A stretch of DNA of 64,000 nt, taken from assembly GCA_040437565.1 (NCBI GenBank), contig JBDOQK010000006.1, positions 186,001-250,000 on the forward strand. Direction: 5' to 3'. A program made the translations under genes and the position numbers. Source of the stretch: Albugo candida. Its lineage: Eukaryota > Oomycota > Peronosporomycetes > Albuginales. Of the stretch, positions 30,820-43,453 are shown piece by piece (position 1 is the first letter of the stretch; every line of letters starts with the position of its first letter). The notes below the pieces were generated by a model, which ran no database searches, was not told where the DNA came from, and saw only the letters and a list, made by a program, of their open reading frames with translations.

Positions 30820-32270
30820 CTGAATAAGAACTCACTTTATAACTAGTTGATCCTTCTTCCGGGAAAAGCAGCATGATCAAGAAGGAACTGAGGAGTACCA
30901 TGATCGGATCGCCTGGTGTCGGTAATCAACAGTGCTTCTTCTGCTGGCAATTGATGTTGTCTCAAACAGAGAAGAAAGGGTCTGGTCTATTGACAAATAA
31001 GAAATAGGATGGACGAAGACTGCTTCCTCTGTATGGGATATAACGTTGAAAAGGTTGTGTGTTTTTCTCACTGCAAGAAATTTGTGACGTAAAAAGCGCA
31101 ATCATAAACCACAGACAGCTAATTCGTCGACAAGGCGCACAAAGATATTCCACGCGGTTTGCACAGATCCTCCTTGCTGACGACATCACAGCAAGTAGAA
31201 TTCAAGCCTAAGTACTTGGTGAACATGAATTGTTGTCTTCTGTTTTCTTGCTCTCAACGAGATCTATTCTCGTTGGGTGATATGTTCCACATCTTCAAAC
31301 GTAACGACAAGTATGAGAGGGTTTTTGATTCTGGTGGCAGCGTGCATGACTTTACGATGGCCGATGACGTACGCGAAGAAAAAATCAAGGCTGCCAATAT
31401 ACACAAAAAGAAGGCTCGTTGGATCTTTCACTGCTGTACCTCCAATTGTCGATAGCTTGGCCGTACTTTGGTCATAGACGTGGCGCACCAGAATCACTCC
31501 TCCAGTAAGAGTTTTGGTACCGATTCACTAACTCCAGATATGCTACTTCTGCTCTAAGCACGCACACGCTGGTAATCTTAATGAGATCTATATACTGTTG
31601 GGCAAAATGAGTTTGGTGGTCTTAGAATATATTCCACCAGGAAAAAGTGATAGTCTGAACTCTCGGCTTTTAAACATGGCGGCTATCTGCAAAAAAGTAT
31701 TTTGATCAAGTGTGGTGGAACGATATGCGATAAATTCGCGGCTTGGAGGAATGATACAACATCAACGTATTGGGTTCGTAGAAGCAAATCTTCTCGTAAC
31801 ATTGACAGTAATGCCAAGCTTACTTTACCCACTGGTCGAAGTATACTGTGATACCTCCAAATCGTCTCCATACAATACATGGAATCGATGGAAAAAGCTA
31901 AAGAGATTGAATGCACTATTTCTTCCGATGCGATCGAAAAGCAAAATACCATTGAAACCAATTCATCCACACAGCTGTTTTTTCGAATTTCCAATCCTAC
32001 GAGAAGCTTTATATACAGCGATCAGCACAGGCTCTTGCAGTGTGCAAGTAATTGAGAGTTATGACGATGGCCGACTGCCGCTCGCTGCCGGCTTTGTTCC
32101 CAGTCCCAAAACATATTTTCTTACGTCGATACGACTTACGCTTATGAAGCCACCGATAGCAATAAGAGTACGATAAAGAATCTCGAGGATCATTGCGTGT
32201 GTATGGTCTGTTCGCACATTGTTGAGATTTGATCGTGCATTAAACTTCCTTTAGGGAATCTTTGTGATTT
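30820..32270 (+). pseudogene. Degenerate Crinkler-type P-loop NTPase relic, copy B (best preserved)
   Basis: A Walker A stretch TMIGSPGVGN, with the catalytic Lys position lost, lies near 30898-30930. It is followed in changing frames by CVFFSLQEICDVKSAI, a LLTTSQQVEFKPKYLV segment and then RVFDSGGSVHDFT, a block I associate with oomycete Crinkler and hot-spot-like NTPases. In-frame stops at several points show it is not functional. A further charged stretch (SMEKAKEIECTISSD) near 31890 may be its C-terminal part. Crinklers are secreted or host-targeted effectors of oomycetes in many cases. The family assignment is inferred from motif order only. Confidence 0.55.
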
Positions 32271-32581
32271 AAAATAGTGATTATCACGAAATCCTTACTC
32301 TCCTCGGTGTTCAGGCCAATACAGAGACTATCTTTATTCCGTACTTACCGGTACTGAGGTGCAAGCAACCATAAGTGCTTACCGATTGTTGNNNNNNNNN
32401 NNNNNNNNNNNNNNNNNNNNNNNNNNNNNNNNNNNNNNNNNNNNNNNNNNNNNNNNNNNNNNNNNNNNNNNNNNNNNNNNNNNNNNNNNNNGCACAAACG
32501 GAATAAATAAATTACAACGAATCACAGCTACAACTTATCATTCGACAATTTCGACATGTCAGTATCGTCAAATACTTCAGA

Positions 32582-35189
32582 ATGGAACGCAATGCCAACG
32601 ATCATCGAGGATCACATTTGAAGGAGAGTACCGATTATCACATCGATAGTGTGCTCTCAGAAGCAAAACAAACTTCAAAATTACCCATAAACGTCAACGA
32701 TGTCAATTTACCAACTCTCACCGCGGTAATATCAATAGACATCACAGAGAAAGCAATGATAACTAAGTATTTCATTCGCTGTAGCCTTCCTGGATCGGTG
32801 AAGATGATGAAGAGGAAGAAGAAGATGCGGATTGGAACCAACTACCACTTTCTTATCCATCGGATTCTCTAAAGTCTAAAGAACCGGTGTCTTTGATTCC
32901 AGAAATCCGAAATGAGGTTAATGGACTTGAAAACTTACCGCGCTTCAAGCGATATATCACTGCTGTGGAAAAGGATCACTGGAATGCTGATGCGTGGATA
33001 GCTTTTCTGAATGAGCTACAACGTGTTCCTGCTGAAAAGGCTCGCTTTTACTACGAGCGATTCTTTAAATATTACCCCACCGCCGGACATTGGTGGAAGA
33101 TATATGCCGAACATGAGCTTCGTGAGAAACAGTATGATCGAGTACAAGGAATCATACAGACTTGTCTCATGGAAATCCGTTGCCCGCAAGTTGATTTATG
33201 GAATTTCTACTTGAGCTTTACTAAACTTCTTAAATACGACGCTGTTGTATCCGCTTCCGATCCCACGTATACGGAAAAAGACGAAAATCCAGCTGAAAAT
33301 GAAACAACCGATCCCGCTCTCGCTCTTAATGCTGCCAAACAAGTCATGATCGAGGCATTCGAGCTGGCAATCGAGCGAGTGGGAGGCTCTATCTATGCGG
33401 CCCCAATTTGGCAGTCATACTTGTCGTTTCTACAGAATGATTCTTCTATCGATTCGCAGGCTTTTGTCGCAGTTCGGAAAGTATTTCATCGAGTATTAAC
33501 GATTCCAATGCATCACATGGAAACGCTTTGGAAAGAGTACGAAAAATTCGAAAGATCAATTCCCAACAATGAGACACTTGCACAAAGCTTTTTCAAGCTA
33601 TTTCGGCCTAAATTCGATGCTACACGCGGTGTCTTCCGATATCGAAAAGCGTTGTACGATGCTGTGAATGTGAATGCTTTGGCCATCCCTGGATATTGTA
33701 AGAAGAAAGATGGATCGCTGACTCAGAGTGCAGTGGCAAGCGGGTCGATGGCAAATTGGAAAAAGATTGTTGATTTCGAACGAGGCAATCCCGAGCGTCT
33801 GGACCCTCTTCGACTGAAATCACGCGTACGATTCACATTTGAGCTTTTGGTCAGCGTCAAACGACACTATCCTGAGGCTTGGTATCTTTACGCGGCCTAC
33901 GAGAACGAAATGGGTGATCAAGAAGCAGCAACTTTGGTCTTCGAGCGGGCATTAGAAGCGATTCCGGAATCTTTGTACCTCCAATTTGCTTGTGCGGATC
34001 ATCACGAGCTACGTGGCAAAGTCAAAGCGTCCAAGCTCATCTATGAGAATCTCCTGAGAGATTATCCGTCATCATTGGTATACATTGTGTATCAGCGATT
34101 TGCCCGACGCGCATTGGGCCCAAAGGGATTGCATGAAGCACGAATCATCTTCAAACGCGCTCGGAAAGACGAGCGACCGGGAGCGTGTACTCATCATGTT
34201 TACGTCGCATCAGCATCACTCGAGTTCCAAGGCGATCCATGCGGGTCTGGAAAAGAAGTCGCACTTCGCATCTTTGAGCTTGGACTGAAACGCTATATCC
34301 AAGTGCCAGCATATGTTCTTTGCTACTTGGATCTACTCGGACATCTGAATGAAGATAATAGTACGTCAGTCTGCTCCATCGCTTCAATGCTCATGTTCTG
34401 TGACAGATATTCGATCGCTGTTTGAAAAATCACTCGCAGTGATGCCCGTGGAGAAATCCAAAGTCATTTGGGATCGGTACGTTCAGTTCGAACACACAAT
34501 GGCTCGCAATGGAGGTAATCTAGCCACAGTCGCCAAGGTCGAAGCCCGTCGCGCGCTGGCGTTACCAGATGCTCGGTATCCCAGCACAAAAGGATTGCTC
34601 AGCGTGACGCATCGATATTCCTTCATGGATCTCAAATCCACTTCCAAAAACGATCAAAGCTTCTTGGAAATGTATCGTGTGCAGCTCGGTACCGATGTCA
34701 ATACAAACTCGACGGAAGGGGCAGAGACGGAAGGAGCAGAGTATCGGATCATGCAAGATGCAAAAGCCGAGCCTGGATCTGACGCCCTTGACGCTGATCG
34801 GTACGTCTACAAGCAGCTTGAATGTTTCTTGTGTAAAAAGATGTGCGTGTAGCTCGACAAATGCATCCTTTCCCGAGTTTTTGCGCGAGTTTGCCAATTT
34901 GCTGCCTTTACATCTTCCTTGGAATGGCCCAGTCGCTGATGTTGAGCACATCCATCGAGCCATGCTTCTTGTCGACTTTCCATCACGTGCTCAGGTGGAA
35001 ACAATTGCAAGACAAGAGAAGCAACAAGGATCCACACAGCAGCAAGAGGCCAAAAACAGTTCTGGCTCGACTAGAAGCAGAGGCGACCACATGGATGAAG
35101 ACTCGAATACCTCTGATATCATTCGAAAACGACCTGTGCATGATGTGTTTCGCGCTCGACAACAACAGAAACTTGCGAAATTGAGCTGA
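32582..35189 (+). CDS. CSTF3: Cleavage stimulation factor subunit 3 (CSTF77/Rna14) homologue
   Basis: Four exons fit: 32582-32725, 32785-34360, 34407-34800 and 34853-35189, with introns of 46-59 bp, for 816 residues. After an acidic N-terminal region (WIGEDDEEEEEDADW) come HAT repeats, clear in WNADAWIAFLNELQ, ARFYYERFFKYYPTAGHWWK, DLWNFYLSFTK, AWYLYAAYENEMGD and VIWDRYVQFEH. This arrangement is typical of CSTF77, Rna14 and Suf. The C-terminal part contains LPLHLPWNGP, fitting the family's Pro-rich monkeytail region, and ends basic. The protein would scaffold the 3'-end cleavage and polyadenylation complex in the nucleus. Gap 32392-32491 lies upstream of the start and could hide 5' UTR only. 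Confidence 0.88.
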
Positions 35190-35486
35190 AAAAGTAGAAT
35201 CTCAAAGGTTTGCAATTTATTGTAGAAGAATCGGTATGCTACGCTGCTGGCTTCCATAGTATCACGTTCAACTGTTTTGTCTTTGCATCACTTGATTCGA
35301 AAGTTGTAGTGCTCTAGGATCCAAGAATCTCGTCGCACTTCCGACTTCTGAAAGATGTACTTCAGCATTACGAATCATTCGCATGCAGATTGTCCTTTAG
35401 ATCTGCTTGCATCTGCTCCGTCCAGTGTTGAAAGGCATCAACGGCAGACACAGGTCTCGTCATGTCAGCGACCTGATAGTACACAG

Positions 35487-37456
35487 TCAGAGACCATGAC
35501 TGGTATCATATTTACGATTGATTACCTCAGCTTCTGTAGCCGTTGACCGCTGCACATCTTGATCTGTGTTTACTCCGTTGCCTTCGGAATGTGCATTCTT
35601 TTCGTGGCTGGCTTGTGTGTCGGAGAGTGACTGCACTTCTTGTTGTGAGTCGGGTTGGCTGCTTTCATTCCGAGGCAAATTGTCTTTTCTTATGGCTGAT
35701 GATTCTTCTCCCAAGAGAAGCGCTGAGGACTTTACAATGTCTCGAACTGAAATGGATCGATTTGATCCTGCATTTGCAACGTCCTTCGATCGCAGCGGTT
35801 AGTTTTAGTAATACAGGCCCAACCATAGTCTAAACACTCACCTTAATTGCAGCATTTTGCTTCAAATCGCCCGATTTCGAAAGACGTGAATCCCTCTCTA
35901 GGATCACTGCCAGCTTCTCTGCACTTTTCTTCTCAACTGATCGCTCTCCAGGCTTTAGCGCCTCGCGACACGAGCTCTTCGGTGGTGTGATATTTGGACG
36001 AAATGTGCATTCCTTCAACTCGATTTTTTCCTTCAGCTTTTCACGTTCTTCGATGATAATGTTCTTGTCAACGCTTAGTAGCCGCTCCCAAACCGGCTTA
36101 TTCGATTCCGTGCTTGCGTGCATCGCCTTGTCTCCGTCAATGAGCGGCCTAAATGTACATGCCTCGAGTTGTTTCCGCATTTTGAGTTCTTCGCCTAGCT
36201 CTTGTTTCTCCTTGATTCGATCCTTCTCCTCATACAGTCGCTACAGTGTGCCCAATACCACATCAGCTTCATCACACTTGACCCATTGAATTGCAATTCT
36301 GACCTGAAAGATACTTTTAGCATTTGGTTCATCTTTCTCTCTATTTCTAAGCTCTTCTGCTCCACTGCTTATTCGAGGCTACAAAGCATGTTGTGATAGC
36401 ATTCTCCCATAAACGTGTAGGAAATACCTTGAAAGTAAACTCTGATTCTTTTTGCATTTTTCGTTGTTCTCGATCCGCGACGAGCTTTTGCTTGTAGTCT
36501 TTGCTGTATAGACGTTCATGAAAAGGCTTCTGGTCAGATGATTTCTTTGTTGCTCTCTTGACGCGTGGCCTTGTTAATTGTGATTCGAACCGTTCTTCCT
36601 CATTTTTTTTCAGCTTTTCCATCATTGACCTCTTCGCGTAAGCTGTCTGGTACAATCGATCGAAAGGGTCCGTCTTACTTCCATCCACAGATCGATTTCC
36701 CTTTGAGCTCTTTCGTTTCACTGTTGGTTGAAATGTGCAGTTTCTCACTTCTGCATCGATCCTTTTCTGTTCCATCATCTTTTTCTTCTCCTTCTCCCTT
36801 TCAGCATCGTATAAAGATCGAGGCTGCTTACTACGATATTTTGTCGCATTGATCTTTGGTCTGAACGAATAGCTCTCATCCTCTTTCTCCTGCAGCTCCT
36901 TTCTTTTTTCTTGCCGTTTTTCTTCTTTCAATTGAGCATCTCGATACAAATTCTCATACCGAGCTTGATTGGTTGTGGATTCAGAGCGCTCATTTTTCGA
37001 TTTAGAGCGTGCTTCACCCTGCTTCCTCTTGTATTTTGACTTTAGCACTGCCTGCTGATCAGTCGGAAGTTTATTTTGCTGCGTGCATTCTTCTTCCGCT
37101 TGATCGAAGGACTCGACTTTCTGCGAGCTGGCGATTTTCAAATCTTTTATTTGCTGCGTCACTGAGCGTTCGTCGTCGTTGTTATGTGATGTTGCTGCAA
37201 TGTTGCTTGAAGACGGCTCTTTCGTAATCGTTTCGCTTGAAAGCGTACTGTCACTTTTATCGCTTTCATCCACAGCGGCTCTATCCGTTATCTCTTCATG
37301 CGACAGATCCAAGTTATTGCAATCCAAATTGACTTTTATCGGAATGGGTGGCGCAGTGATTTGATGCTTTGGATCATACGCAATTGCATCTTGCGCTTTA
37401 TCATCGTCCATTGATTGTTCCATGCTTGGAGATATCAAATCTATCAAATCTTCCAT
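35487..37456 (-). CDS. Charged repeat protein with CTFxPxI motifs
   Basis: Four exons fit: 37456-36428, 36378-36304, 36240-35842 and 35783-35487, giving 599 residues. The protein is very rich in Lys, Glu, Arg and Ser. The last two junctions follow from keeping the charged frame open. A short motif recurs: YSFRPKI, CTFQPTV, FTFKPRI, CTFRPLI and CTFRPNI, with an LYxxxxxxK-type segment (LYRDAQLKEEK, LYDAEREKEKK, LYQTAYAKR, LYSKDYKQK, LYEEKDRIKEK) between them. Such alternation appears in uncharacterised proteins of several protists; I cannot give a function. The N-terminal 130 residues are acidic and disordered-looking. Helical microtubule-associated proteins share this composition, but that is speculation. 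Confidence 0.7.
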
Positions 37457-39137
37457 CTACACAAAGAGTTTGAAACTCCTTGTTAATGGAATAACGCGAT
37501 GAGATCGGACAGAAAAGTACGATCAGATTGCTTTTTTGGTTCATGGGAACAGACGCGAACCGTCGTACTATTTTCAACCGGTAGTAACGGTATCGAGTTT
37601 ATGGAACGCGGCAATATCCGATGGATGCTTTTTAGTCAATTGATTAAGCAGGCGAGCATTCCACAATCGGAATTTCTTGGTGTTTCAGTGTAGTTCTGCT
37701 GCTGTAATGAATAGAAGCGTTATGTATCTGTTATAGTCAGAAAGCATTGAGTCATTTTTAGAGTGCGATACCCATCGGTGCAACTATGTGATATGTGCAT
37801 TGCTTATCGTACACCTCATAATGCCGTGTAGATTGGAATCGATGTATGTCGTCATAACAGGCACATTTCAGCTACTTTTACATGATGCAAGTGAGCAGGA
37901 AGAAGAATTGCGCTCATAGCATCTTTAGCAATTGCATTATCAAACAAAGATACTAAATGATTGAGTTGTACAAGACCCTTACTCATCACAGAATGTACTA
38001 AGCAGTCGCTTGGTAGTACCCATGGGCTGCGATCATGAATATTGTGATTGATTACAAATAACCACATCAAGTCATTCCTAGGATCGCGATAACGCAAGTA
38101 TACTCATCTACGGTCATAACTACCAGGTTGGTAGTGCCGTTCCGAGTCAATATCACTTGTCTTGTCTGCGCATAGTTCCGGGTAGATTTTGGTCGACAGC
38201 AAACTGAAAATAGAGCGGAAATGCAGTATCTTCTATCCCAATGGAGAAGTGATTTGCTCACTTGGACACTGGCAATCGCATTCGTGTCGAGCACAGCGCG
38301 ACTGAGTACTAGCGCACGCTATTCGTTTTCGTTTAGTCGCATCAAGACTCAAAATATATCATTAAGAAGAGCTCCATGACTGCCACGAGCTTCTTTCAAT
38401 TCAGTATCTTGCTGTAACTACAATCAAGCTCTGCAGATGTGGCTGTCGTCTTTACCACTCCTACCTTAGAGTTTCCATCTGTGAATAAAACCAGCAATTT
38501 GATCTTGAAATCCATTCAGACTACCGTCTTGTCAGTGATAAATTAGACTTTCGTCAAGCGAATGAGTATGATAAAAGTACAGCAGAGAAGCTCTACCGCT
38601 TTTCTACCACGAGAACTATTATATCGAGGCAAGGATTTCCCTTAATCAAATGAACAAATAAGATCCAATTAATTGGATTTCTGCATAAATACCTCGCATC
38701 TAAATGTCCAAGCAATCGAGGAACGCACGCACTCCACCACCAGCGATCTTCTATGCATCGTCGAGCAATTACATATCATTAGAGCTGTACAGTCCGAACC
38801 CCACAGACGCTCACGCTCAAGTTTGTACTCCGTAAATGTCGTGGTGAAGGAGTTGATAATGCTTCTTTCGTACAGCTACAAGCTTATGAACGGGGGTTTC
38901 GGATGGCTAGCTGAGCGTTGATACCGAGGTGCTGGAGTGGGCATATACAGATCGCAAGTCCAATGGCGAGAAAGCAAAGAAATACGCACTTGGAGACAAC
39001 TTTCACTTTAGAAGATGTACAACACGTAATTGGTATTTGTACACGAGAGTGCAACGTCAAAGGGAAGAAAGCTATCCTGCTTGCAAAGCCTGACTTATCA
39101 CGAGCACAGTAAATAAGCTGCTCAATTCAGTGATTCT
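37457..39137. other. 1.7-kb stretch without a confirmed gene
   Basis: Two neighbouring minus-strand frames (38294-38067 and 38097-37852) look protein-like (TRNGTTNLVVMTVDEYT and LRYRDPRNDLMWLF) and overlap at a frame change, so a small gene with one short intron or an error is possible. On the plus strand near 38673-39112 other short frames are open and may include 5' exons of the FANCD2-like gene. I cannot name any of them. Confidence 0.3.
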
Positions 39138-42100
39138 GTGATTCTATTCGACAAAATGTACATTCCGAATTACGGGATTGGATTAAAAAAGTATTCAAGC
39201 TTCTTGATTGGCGATATTGCACACACAAGTATCAATAAATGTCGGAACGGTGACCATATTCGACCATACCTTCCAGTTCACAATTATTCAACTGTCAAGG
39301 TGTTTGCAGACGCATACATGAAGCTACCCAACTCGGACCATACACAGTTACTTCCATCCTCACACTCATTCAGCGATTATCCTCTAAATGAGAGCGATCG
39401 CCGTCCAACCATTGAGACAATTGAGGTACTTACACATGTTCCAGAGCCTACATCGATAAGCTATCAACTCTACATTTCTATAGAAATCGCTGCATGTTGT
39501 AAAAGAAGTAGATATACCAAATCTCTTGCACGTCCTCTTACCGATGCTTTCAAACGCAAGCCATAGCCGTTCTATTGTGAAGAAAATCATCAAACGCTGT
39601 CATCAAATGACGCCTACATGTCTGAGCACTGTAATGCACGTGTTTTATCGAGATATTTCACCGTCCTCTCCAATACATCGCGTTATATGTCAATCCTTAC
39701 GTCAAAGACAAAGAGATTGGGCTCTGTTTGACCTTTGTTTTGCTCTAATGCTACTGAAAAAAACAATGCACGAGAACCAAGTAATATGAAAAGCCTTGCA
39801 GAAAATAAGCACTTTGTGATACAATAATTTGTAGCTGGCGATTCAGCTCATCACACAAGCAGTACGGAATCATCGACTCAAGACACACGTTATCGAGCAG
39901 GCATTTTCAGCCATTACAGACTCAGAATGCTGGCATTGGATTCTCTCTTCATCGATTCCGTTCGCCAATTTGCTCCTTTCTGTAGCCCTGCAGCATAAAA
40001 TCGCACTTACAGCCGCTCATCAGCTTATCGAAACCGCAACTTGGTGTCATTTTCATCTCATTCACCGCCAATCACGCGTGCAGGACGAGGTCTTCCATTC
40101 GATTATGTGATTGTATTGACCTCACAATATGTCTCGTAGGCGCTAAAGTTGATGCTTTCTGTTCTTAGTCAGCCGCATAAACTCATTTTAGAAGCAACAG
40201 TGTCATCCAAAAACACACCAGAAGCTCTGTGCTGGTACGCTTTGGAATGTATGGCGTCTCAATTTCTTCGACTCGCACAAGAAGATGCTTCAATTCTATC
40301 AAAATCGACCTCGTTGATACTGAATCATTTCGAAATGATCATGGAGTGGCGTCTAAGCGAAACGATGGCTCCCATGCGACCGGGACAGGCGCATTTGTCG
40401 TCATCGTACCCAAATCACATCCTAGAGCTCATATGTGCTGCGGTCGTGCTTTTGACACAGAAAGATCGGGAAATTTATTCGTTTGTGATTACCACAGTAC
40501 AGAAATGTCTATTTTCTAGTCACAGCAATGAAAAGATCGGCAAAGACACGACACATTCGACTCAAACTTGCCGGAAATCGTCAAAGTCTTTTGTTATCAT
40601 TCTTTTGACGGGATACTTGCTGAATGAGGCTGAAGTGGAAGATCGAGATCATGAATTCCTCCTCCAGTGGATGCAAACGCTTGTGACAGTACCAACTCCC
40701 GAAAAGCAGAATTTACAGTGGATTATTCGCTTCCTTACAATGTACGTTCGAAATGGAAACTCTCAGGCTTCCGATGTGAAGAAAGCTCTTTTGACTCGAA
40801 TTTTACCAAAAATGAACTTTAAATGGCGTCCATACGATCCAATGTGCGATAAAGACAAAGAGATATTACATCTATCGCCTAATTCGACCTCAAACAATCG
40901 TGAGGTTCTCATAGTGGACCTTGACAGATTCGTGTCGCGTACTTTGGATCAGCTTCAGGCTCCCATCGACTCATCCAAGAAAGACTACAGCCTTCATACA
41001 ATCAAGCAAACAAGTCCTCTGTATGTGCACATTGACCTTCTCAAGACGCTCTTTTACTGCTTTGTCACGTGCATCGCATTCGAAAGTCGAGAAACTGGTG
41101 TTCCGTACCGCGACGTCGCCGTCCTCCTTCCTTCTCTGGTCCTTCCCGATATAAAAGTCCTACAGCCACAAATGGATGCAATTCAGAGTATGCATGAGGC
41201 GATCTATTGCACCTTGTGCTCTGTGCATTTACTTGTCGATGCAATCAATGTACTGGCGCGATGTGGAGATGCTGTGGCCTGCCAAATACTTTCCACCGAA
41301 ATGGAGAGCTGCTTAGCATTAAGTAGGAAAGTCGATACGGCTTTTCAACAACTTGAAGAAGCTATTGAACGGATTGAGAGAACACCATCCCGCGTCTCTC
41401 CAAGCGTGGAACCTCAGCCTGGTCTTCAGGACGCCTTTCATCGCTTGGACATTGTACGTTCTCATCTGAATACCATGCAAAGCACCGCGAATCCTTCTAG
41501 TGTTGCCATATACAATCTGGAATTAAAGAGTGTGTTGTATGTGTTCAATGACATGGATTGGCAGTCTTCTTGGGCCTTGGAGTGTTCCTTGCTTGAAATC
41601 TTGATACATGCTCTGGGATCTACCGATCGCAAACGTCGAGGGAGAGACCCGGATGCTGTTCCTACTTCTTCACGCGTACAGACCATTATGGAGTATCTTC
41701 CAGCTGTGGCGCACCTTGGGAGTCGAACGATCACGCTCTTTAACGAGCTCAATACATCAAGCGAAGCTTCCCGAGTCCTCGAGCTAGTGTATCTCGTTCT
41801 CGGTAGCATGTTACAGAGCACAACGACGATTGATGCGGTCAGGGAATCGGACTCATCCTCTGATTTTCTTCTTGGAGAGTACACAGACGTCCTGGTCGTA
41901 GCGATTGCAGATGGCGTTGCAACAGCACTCGGCACAACAAAAGGTGAAGATGTTCCGCTCCTTGCGTGCTGTGAGTTTCTATATCGCTCCTTGCAAGTGC
42001 AGGCCTCCAAACTAAAGGTATGAATGCGATTTTCTGTGCTATTTCTCACACGCGCTGTAGGATCCGTTTCTCGTATCGCTGGCGATCGATTTATTGTGTT

Positions 42101-43435
42101 ATGTATCGGGGAATGCACCTTACAAGCAGCAAGAGCTGGCTGCGTTTGCGTGGTCGCTACTGCATCAATCGTATCCGTTCTACAAGCAGACCGCGTCTTT
42201 CGAGCTGCGTTCTTCGCCGATCTTCCGCTACGTGCCGAAATTGGCCGATATCGTTGGTGGAAGTCAATGCGACTTGCATACATATCGCTGTCCGCCGACA
42301 CATGCGTTTATTGCGCACTTTTTCATCACCTCGTGGGCACTGAATCCCTCTGCAAGTATCCTCATGCAGGTGAATCACGCAATGAATGCCATTCTGTCGC
42401 ATTACAGGGAGAAGGCTCCACCGGAACGCAAACCGCGAAAGATACAAAAGCTATGTGATGTCGCTGATGGAGAGCACCGAATACTAAAGAATTTGAGTGC
42501 GAATTCTCTGCACGTCTTTTTGGAATGCACGTGGCTTTGTGCGATCACGTCGTTGGCAATCGCTCGACCGCAATGCGGACACAAATCCCCCTATAAATCG
42601 TATCTGAAGGCTGCAATGTGTCTGCAAGCGACAATCAAAGTCTTCAATCAGTCCGAAGTGAATGGCCTCGTACTGCCGGTCAAAACGTGAGAATTTGCTT
42701 GTTCGTTGCCTACTGCTCTGACAGCGTCTGTAGCAATGTGCGATTCCTTCGGGGGAGTTTAGTCGTTCTTCGATGTATCCGAAGCAGCCTCATACGCTGT
42801 TTGGAATGGAGGGAACAGCAGGGACAGAATTGCCAGCAAGGAGACGCAAGCTTTCTGAATGATCTCGTAGCCGAATTGGAGGGGATTGTGGGCACAATGC
42901 GCGATATGGTGACACTCAATTTCCAGGAACGGATGACGCTCAATACGCTCCAATCAAGCAAGCGCAATGGAGGCCGTCGTGGGTGGAAGAATGAGCTTTT
43001 GGCTGTCACCTATGGGGAACAATACGCTCGACGTCGATCGTTATCGCGAAAAGAGGCACAATTCATCCCGTACGTCACACATGAGATCGAGCAGATACGA
43101 GAGTTTCTGATGGAGAAATGGTGCGTCCATATTGTCCTTTGCTTTGAGTCTTCTCATGTGATTTTGTCAGCCGCATTTACAACCTGCACTTGGAGAAGAA
43201 GAAATGTGCTCCGATCTCGAACTATGTCGTGCCTCGTTCCCTTGGTATGTGCTGTTCTGCTTCATAATGTGTGATTCTCATGCGTGTGGTAGCGATTGAG
43301 TCGGTGGAACAGACATTAGGCGTACTGTGGTCCGGAGAAGTCACAGAAGATGAGATGGTTTTCTTGGAAGCTCAATGGCGAGGAGCTGGTGACACTGCGT
43401 ATGACACGACCATGACGGAGGACATAAGACAATGA
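39138..43435 (+). CDS. FANCD2-like protein, 5' end incomplete
   Basis: Supported exons are up to 39425, then 39484-39780, 39835-40089, 40140-42017, 42061-42686, 42725-43120, 43171-43244 and 43293-43435. All introns are 38-58 bp GT-AG. The product has over 1,200 residues of alpha-helical solenoid. Similarity to FANCD2 recalled from memory is best at three places: VDIPNLLHVLLPML against LEDLPVIIKFIL; a block with LPSLVLPDI, a long helix and an INVLAR segment against the CPIFLTD to NWFREIVNAF region; and LVAELEGIVGTMRDMVTLN against the C-terminal LLVCRVKAMLTLN. FANCD2 acts in interstrand crosslink repair with FANCI. Near 39380 the best-matching frame shifts, and the 5' portion (about 250 residues) is not resolved. 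A different helical repeat protein is the main alternative. Confidence 0.5.
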
Positions 43436-43453
43436 CGATTACGTTTAAACAAT

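Noticed and set aside
20570-32581. Search for transposase, reverse transcriptase or terminal repeats in the gene-poor region
   Set aside because: No DDE triad, YxDD box, integrase zinc finger or paired long terminal repeats could be made out; the repeats seen are explained by the segmental duplication and assembly gaps.
41462-42301. 280-residue minus-strand open frame
   Set aside because: It lies antisense to the FANCD2-like exons, is rich in Arg, Ser and Thr in a shadow-like way, and has no domain.
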